This document shows, piece after piece, positions 60,138 through 64,000 of a stretch of DNA of 64,000 bases. The notes under the pieces are model-generated. The model ran no database searches and had not been told where the DNA came from. It saw only the letters and a list, made by a program, of their open reading frames with translations. Within the stretch, counting starts at the first letter, position 1. Each line of letters starts with the position of its first letter. A program made the translations under genes and the position numbers. The DNA is from Streptomyces griseorubiginosus. GTDB taxonomy: Bacteria > Actinomycetota > Actinomycetes > Streptomycetales > Streptomycetaceae. The stretch covers positions 373,172 through 437,171 of the forward strand of contig NZ_KQ948735.1 in NCBI RefSeq assembly GCF_001514195.1, given 5' to 3'.

Positions 60138-61990
60138 CGCCGGTTCCCTCCCTTGAATCCCATGTCCGCCGTGACTGTGGTGCTGTTCGTGCTGTTCGTG
60201 CTGTTCGCGATCGTGGTGCCGTGCGTCGCCGACATCCCGCCAGGGAGCGTGGTGTCGCCCGCGGACTCGCCGTGCAGCAGGTCGAGCGCGAGCGCCGCCG
60301 TCCAGCTGAAGCCGGTCGCCCCGCAGCCCTCGCCGGTGTACGGGTCGACGTACTCCGCGAAGTCGGTGGCCGCGGCGAGTTCGAGGGCCGACTCCCGCAG
60401 GGCGTCCGCCTGTTGGCGCTCGCCGTGGGTGCGCAGCCCGCGCTCCACGAGCCACGCCGTGTTGAACCAGGCCGGGCCGCGCCAGTAGCGGTGGGCGTCG
60501 AAGGCCTCGCCGAGGAGGTCGTAGCTGGGGAGGAGGCGGGTGGTGGTGCCGAGGCCGAAGTGCGGGCCGGCGGCGGTGCGCAGCAGCGCCGTGACGATGT
60601 CCCGGGGGAGACCGGGCAGGAGCAGGGGGACGAGTCCGGAGACACCGCGCTCGGGGATCAGACCGGGGGCCGGGGCCGGGGCCGCGGGGGCCGGGGCAGG
60701 AGTCGGGGCCGGGTCCAGGTCAGGGGCGGGGGCCTCGTGCCCGGCGGTCGGCCGGGCGGGCGGCCGGTGCGGGGAGAACACCGGCCCGCGGTCGCCCGCC
60801 GTGGCGGCTCCGACCGTGGCGTGTCCGACCGGGGCGTGTCCGACCGGGGCCTGTCCGGCCGTGACGTGTCCGACCGTGGCCTGTCCGACCGCGTCGCGTC
60901 CGACCGGCGCCTGTCCGGCCGTGACGTGTCCGACCGCGTCGCGTCCGACCGCGTCATGTCCGACCGAGGCCTGTCCGACCGTGTCGCGTCCGACCGCGTC
61001 ATGTCCGGCCGCGTCGCATCCGGCCGAGGCGGGCCCCCGCAGGTCCCGGCAGAGGAACATGCCGCTCGCCGGGTCCCACAGCCGCTCCACCAGCGCCTGT
61101 GTCAGGCGCTCCGCGCGCGCGTGCCGGGCCGTGCCGGTCGCGCCCAGTTCGTCGGCGATCCGGGCCAGCGCGTGCTCGGAGGCGATGAGCAGCGCGTTGA
61201 AGGCGGGGTCCTCGACGGCGAACTCACCGGTGCCATCGGCGTACCCGGCGTCCCGGTAGTCGGCCGCCAGGCGCACGTACCGCCCGTAGTCCAGATCCGT
61301 CGGCCGGTCCTCGGCCGCCCCGTGGTCGAGGTCGGCGCGGCGGAAGGAGCGGGCCGGGGCCGGGGTGACGCGGGACAGGGGGAGGTCCCAGGCGGGGCTG
61401 TTGTCCATACCCTGTTCCCAGGGGTGCACGACGGAGGCGAGGCCGCCGCCGCCGAGATCGCGGCGGTGCAGGAGGTAGCGGTGCCAGGCCGCCAGACGCG
61501 GGTACACGCGGGCGAGGAAGCCGCGGGACCGGGAGAGCCCGGGGTCGGCGCGGTGCACCAGCCACGCGGCCAGCGCGTGCACCGGTGGCTGCACGATCCC
61601 GGACGTCTGTACGGTGCGCGGGGCGCCCGCGGCGCGCCCCGCGGTCGAGGAGCGCCAGAAGTCGGGGCTCGGAAAGTACGCGTCGAGCGGTACGGAGGGG
61701 TTGAACACGATGTGCGGGATCCGCCCGTCGCCCCACTGGGCCGTCAGGAGGGTCTCCAGCTCGGTCTGCGCCCGCAGCGGCGAGAGGTGGCGCAGGCCGA
61801 TCGCGATGAAGGCGGAGTCCCAGGACCACTGGTGCGGGTACAGGCCGCGCGAGGGGACGGTGGAGGCGCCGGTCCAGTTGGCCTCCAGCACCCGCGCGGC
61901 CCTGGCGTGCAGGGAAGGCGGTGAACCCGGCGGATCGTATGCGATCGAGCGCTCGGTGGAAGAGGTGACGAGCTGGGCAGTGCGATCCAC
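60134..61990 (-). CDS. MGH1/GH63-like glycoside hydrolase with a pentapeptide-repeat insertion
   Basis: 618 aa. The first ~310 residues hold the start of an (alpha/alpha)6 domain (RGLYPHQWSWDSAFIAIGLR near 48-67, WEQGMDNSPAWD near 190). The last ~180 hold the rest (TRLLPSYDLLGEAFDAHRYWRGPAWFN, GFSWTAAL). Between them, residues about 320-445 are about 15 pentapeptides like VGHDA/VGRDA/AGQAP followed by Pro/Ala-rich sequence: a large disordered insertion unusual for the family. GTG 61990 is seven bases after GGGGAG. First gene of an operon with the debranching-type enzyme, under the divergent ROK gene. Mannosylglycerate- or glucosylglycerate-like substrates are possible. Confidence 0.82.
   Translation of the reverse strand: MDRTAQLVTSSTERSIAYDPPGSPPSLHARAARVLEANWTGASTVPSRGLYPHQWSWDSAFIAIGLRHLSPLRAQTELETLLTAQWGDGRIPHIVFNPSVPLDAYFPSPDFWRSSTAGRAAGAPRTVQTSGIVQPPVHALAAWLVHRADPGLSRSRGFLARVYPRLAAWHRYLLHRRDLGGGGLASVVHPWEQGMDNSPAWDLPLSRVTPAPARSFRRADLDHGAAEDRPTDLDYGRYVRLAADYRDAGYADGTGEFAVEDPAFNALLIASEHALARIADELGATGTARHARAERLTQALVERLWDPASGMFLCRDLRGPASAGCDAAGHDAVGRDTVGQASVGHDAVGRDAVGHVTAGQAPVGRDAVGQATVGHVTAGQAPVGHAPVGHATVGAATAGDRGPVFSPHRPPARPTAGHEAPAPDLDPAPTPAPAPAAPAPAPGLIPERGVSGLVPLLLPGLPRDIVTALLRTAAGPHFGLGTTTRLLPSYDLLGEAFDAHRYWRGPAWFNTAWLVERGLRTHGERQQADALRESALELAAATDFAEYVDPYTGEGCGATGFSWTAALALDLLHGESAGDTTLPGGMSATHGTTIANSTNSTNSTTVTADMGFKGGNRR
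60805..61027 (-). repeat. 15-bp in-frame tandem repeat array
   Basis: About 15 units of 15 bases (plus strand GTGTCCGACCG plus four bases) coding xGxxx pentapeptides on the minus strand. Units vary mostly at two positions. No spacer structure, so not CRISPR. It is inside the glycosidase gene and keeps frame. Confidence 0.9.
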
Positions 61991-62042
61991 TCGGGACTCC
62001 CCGAAAGACGTGTGGCTGACCGGTTCGGTCAGGGCTACCGTA

Positions 62043-62071
62043 GGGTTACGTCTATTTAACACGCAAAACCC
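62043..62071. promoter_or_regulatory. AT-rich divergent promoter region with GGGTT/AACCC inverted repeat
   Basis: The 120-bp gap between glycosidase and ROK genes is the most AT-rich stretch nearby (CTATTTAACACG, CAATATGTAATGC). GGGTT (62043-62047) and AACCC (62067-62071) flank TATTTAA. A plausible site for the ROK repressor and both promoters. Confidence 0.4.
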
Positions 62072-62110
62072 AATATGTAATGCACAGTTGAGAAACACAA
62101 GGGGGTGCGC

Positions 62111-63313
62111 ATGGCTGGACGGAGTCAGACCGGCGCCGGAGATCTGCTCGAACTGGTCCGCAGCGGGCGAGCCGTCACGCGCGGAGCGCTCCAGCAGGCC
62201 ACCGGACTGTCCCGGGCGACCGTCGGCCAGCGCCTCGACCGGCTCTTCCGCGCGGGCTGGCTGCGCGAGGGCGCCGGCGGCCCGGTGGACTCCCCGCTGG
62301 GCGGCCGCCCCTCCATCACCCTGGAGTTCGACGACGCCCATGCCGTCGTCCTGGCCGCCGATCTCGACACCCGGCACGCGCGCGCGTGCGTGCTCTCCCT
62401 GACCGGCGAGATCCTCGCCGAGCACAGCGGCACCCTGGTGATCGAGGACGGCCCGGACGCCGTCCTCGGCGAGCTGGGCCGCTGGTTCGCCGAGCTGCTG
62501 GAGAAGGCGGGGCAGCGGGCCGAGGAGGTCTGCGGCATCGGGCTCGCCGTGCCGGGCCCGGTCGACCTGGAGAGCGGCCGGGTGGTCCAGCCGCCGATCA
62601 TGCCCGGCTGGGACGGCTACGACATACGAGGCCGCCTCGCCCGGGCCTTCACCGAGCACACCGGCTCCGGCCCGGTCCCCGTGCTCGTCGACAACGACGC
62701 CAACCTCATGGCGTACGGCGAACAGCGCACCGGCCACCCCGACTGCTCGGCCTTCGTCCTGGTCAAGGTCTCGACCGGTATCGGCGCCGGAGTCGTCGTC
62801 GACGGCTCGGTCTACCGGGGCATCGACGGGGGTGCGGGCGACCTGGGGCACATCCGGGTGCCGGCGGGTGCGGAGGCGCTGTGCCGGTGCGGTTCCTACG
62901 GCTGTCTCGCCGCCGTCGCGAGCGGTGGTGCCGTCGCCCGGCGGCTGGCCGCGACCGGGGTGCCGGCGGCCTCCGGCTCGGATGTGCGGGACCTGCTGGC
63001 GTCCGGGCACCCGGGGGCGGCGGCGCTCGCGCGGGAGGCGGGGCGGCAGGTCGGGGACGTACTGGCGACGGTCGTGACGCTGCTGAACCCGGGGGTCCTG
63101 ATGATCGCCGGAGATCTGGCCGGAACTCCCTTCCTCACCGGCGTCCGGGAGCTGCTGTACCAGCGGGCGCTGCCCCGCTCCACGGCCCGCCTCGAGGTGG
63201 TCACCTCGCGGCTGGGGGAGCGGGCCGGGCTGGTCGGGGCGGGTGCGCTGGTCGTGGAGCACCTGTACGCGCCCGAACGGGTCGAGGAGCGGTTGCTGGC
63301 GATGGGCGTATGA
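62111..63313 (+). CDS. ROK-family transcriptional repressor
   Basis: 400 aa. Winged HTH (about 10-75; GALQQATGLSRATVGQRLDRL) plus ROK sugar-kinase-like domain with VDNDANLMAYGEQ, GTG-like VSTGIGAGVVVDG and the zinc-binding LCRCGSYGCLAAV near 257-266. AAGGGGG is six bases before ATG 62111; a GTG at 62105 is possible. Divergent from the glycosidase operon, so it probably represses it and is relieved by the sugar released. Confidence 0.93.
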   Translation: MAGRSQTGAGDLLELVRSGRAVTRGALQQATGLSRATVGQRLDRLFRAGWLREGAGGPVDSPLGGRPSITLEFDDAHAVVLAADLDTRHARACVLSLTGEILAEHSGTLVIEDGPDAVLGELGRWFAELLEKAGQRAEEVCGIGLAVPGPVDLESGRVVQPPIMPGWDGYDIRGRLARAFTEHTGSGPVPVLVDNDANLMAYGEQRTGHPDCSAFVLVKVSTGIGAGVVVDGSVYRGIDGGAGDLGHIRVPAGAEALCRCGSYGCLAAVASGGAVARRLAATGVPAASGSDVRDLLASGHPGAAALAREAGRQVGDVLATVVTLLNPGVLMIAGDLAGTPFLTGVRELLYQRALPRSTARLEVVTSRLGERAGLVGAGALVVEHLYAPERVEERLLAMGV

Positions 63314-63439
63314 CGTCCGTGTTGCGGTCCGGATACCCGTCCGCATGGTGAAATCCGGGCCGCTGTGGCAGCGTGATTCTCGCCACGCCTGATAGGGGTC
63401 GCGCTCGAATGAGCGGATCTTGGGCGACTGCACTTCTGA

Positions 63440-63466
63440 AAGGGGTGGCACTGAGTGCCACCCCTT
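63440..63466. terminator. Perfect 13-bp hairpin downstream of the ROK gene
   Basis: AAGGGGTGGCACT (63440-63452), centre G, AGTGCCACCCCTT (63454-63466). It lies 127 bases after the ROK stop and 255 before ppdK; probably a terminator. Confidence 0.7.
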
Positions 63467-63620
63467 GATCGTTCATCGATCGAAATCAGATGTGGCTACA
63501 GGGTGCTCATGTGAGCGGAAAGGGGGGTGGGTGAGCCCCTCCGTGTTCAAGAAGTGAAAACATTCGACGGCTGTCGCTTGCCAAGCTTTGACTTTCGATC
63601 CGCTGGCAGACACCTGGTTA

Positions 63621-63670
63621 CGGGCGTATGACGCCCGAGCAGACGTACCCAGAAGCCTTCGATCTGGGTA
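63621..63670 (+). promoter_or_regulatory. Structured 5' leader of ppdK: two stem-loops
   Basis: CGGGCGT (63621-63627)/ACGCCCG (63631-63637) with a 3-base loop, then TACCCAGA (63646-63653)/TCTGGGTA (63663-63670) with a 9-base loop, 50 bases before the GTG. Could be a regulatory or stabilising leader; no known riboswitch class was recognised. Confidence 0.5.
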
Positions 63671-63720
63671 TGTTCCTCGCCGTCAGGGCAGCCACCGCGT
63701 CCTCGAGGGAGTCGAGACCC

Positions 63721-64000
63721 GTGTCGGAAAACAAAGAACCCCACGTAGCCAAGTTCGTCTACGACTTCACCGAGGGAAACAAGGACCTCAAGGACCTCCT
63801 GGGTGGCAAGGGCGCGAACCTCGCCGAGATGACCAACCTGGGACTCCCCGTTCCCCCCGGCTTCACCATCACGACGGACGCCTGCAAGGTCTACCTGGAC
63901 AGCGGTGAGGAACCCGCGGCACTGCGTGACGAGGTGAGTGCGCACCTCGACGCGCTGGAGCAGCGCATGGGCAAGAAGCTCGGCCAGGCCGACGACCCGC
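63721..64000 (+). CDS. ppdK: Pyruvate, phosphate dikinase (5' part; continues beyond the window)
   Basis: First 93 codons of a protein that is about 900 residues in full. FVYDFTEGNKDLKDLLGGKGANLAEM and NLGLPVPPGFTITTDACKVYLD form the N-terminal PEP/pyruvate-binding (ATP-grasp) domain. PPDK interconverts pyruvate, ATP and phosphate with PEP, AMP and diphosphate. GTG 63721 follows GAGGGAGTCGAG. The gene is cut by the window end, so catalytic His and C-terminal domains are not visible. Confidence 0.95.
   Translation, partial: MSENKEPHVAKFVYDFTEGNKDLKDLLGGKGANLAEMTNLGLPVPPGFTITTDACKVYLDSGEEPAALRDEVSAHLDALEQRMGKKLGQADDP

Larger units (their letters stand above)
63314..63720. other. 407-bp gene-free region between the ROK gene and ppdK
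   Basis: Holds a perfect hairpin (63440-63466), AT-richer DNA (GAAGTGAAAACATTCG near 63551, TTTGACTTTCG near 63585) that probably contains the ppdK promoter, and two further stem-loops in the ppdK leader. A frame from 63588 overlaps ppdK and is a chance product. Confidence 0.7.

Noticed and set aside
60805..61027. CRISPR-like array
   Set aside because: Units are contiguous 15-mers without spacers and keep a reading frame, so they are coding tandem repeats.
63588..63908. 106-codon frame overlapping the start of ppdK
   Set aside because: Out of frame with PPDK, Arg-rich, no homology; the PPDK N terminus in the other frame is unmistakable.

Overview
The window is chromosomal DNA of a Streptomyces-like actinomycete. 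It has very high GC, strong G/C bias at third codon positions, many GTG starts, pervasive 4-bp ATGA/GTGA gene overlaps, and near-leaderless housekeeping genes. About 50 protein genes fill nearly all of the 64 kb. No rRNA, tRNA, insertion sequence, integrase or CRISPR array was seen.

A conserved backbone runs through it in the order phoH - ybeY - CorC/HlyC-like - mmcQ - cytidine-deaminase-like - era - leuA - recO - uppS - zur/znuBCA - glyS - dusB - ppdK (cut by the window end). This resembles the phoH-ybeY-cdd-era-recO-glyS cluster of Gram-positive bacteria, here pulled apart by accessory modules.

Layout: 0-3.5 kb phoH to mmcQ operon. 3.4-5.8 kb drug-efflux MFS with divergent XRE/MmyB-type regulator. 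5.8-6.2 kb degenerate cytidine deaminase. 6.4-9.4 kb three secreted or membrane-anchored proteins that look like a WxL/DUF916 surface system. 9.4-11.1 kb amt-glnK behind GlnR-like boxes. 11.2 kb era. 12.2-14 kb regulator and NAD(P)-epimerase pair. 14.1-16.6 kb beta-glucosidase and sugar transporter. 16.7-18.1 kb protealysin-like M4 protease with its emfourin-like inhibitor. 18.3-20.2 kb leuA with a leucine leader peptide/attenuator. 20.3-25.2 kb TerB-like protein, MmpL exporter and two-component system. 25.2-30.6 kb DapA-like lyase, SigE-family sigma factor with membrane partner, a PTP-like phosphatase, a Tap-like protease and small hypotheticals. 30.6-32.3 kb recO (with an upstream partial duplicate of its own start) and uppS. 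32.4-34.8 kb large secreted M4 protease. 34.9-38.1 kb zinc uptake operon with zur and two Zur-like boxes. 38.2-42.4 kb glyS, aldo/keto reductase-TetR pair, galU. 42.5-48 kb three transport/regulator units and a frameshifted relic. 48.1-53.1 kb repeat-bearing protein and a 1,425-aa P-type ATPase. 53.2-58 kb MFS, dusB, LTA-synthase-like protein. 58.2-63.3 kb two glycoside hydrolases with a divergent ROK repressor. 63.7 kb start of ppdK.

The most unusual items are: the recO partial duplication that makes a 29-codon coupled ORF; a pentapeptide-repeat plus Pro/Ala insertion inside a MGH1/GH63-like glycosidase; a deaminase that has lost its zinc ligands; an Amt whose first twin-histidine is glutamate; the WxL-like cluster; and six copies of a two-form dispersed repeat (AGGGGCGCGGGG ... 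GCGCGACCAGCC core), all at gene 3' ends.
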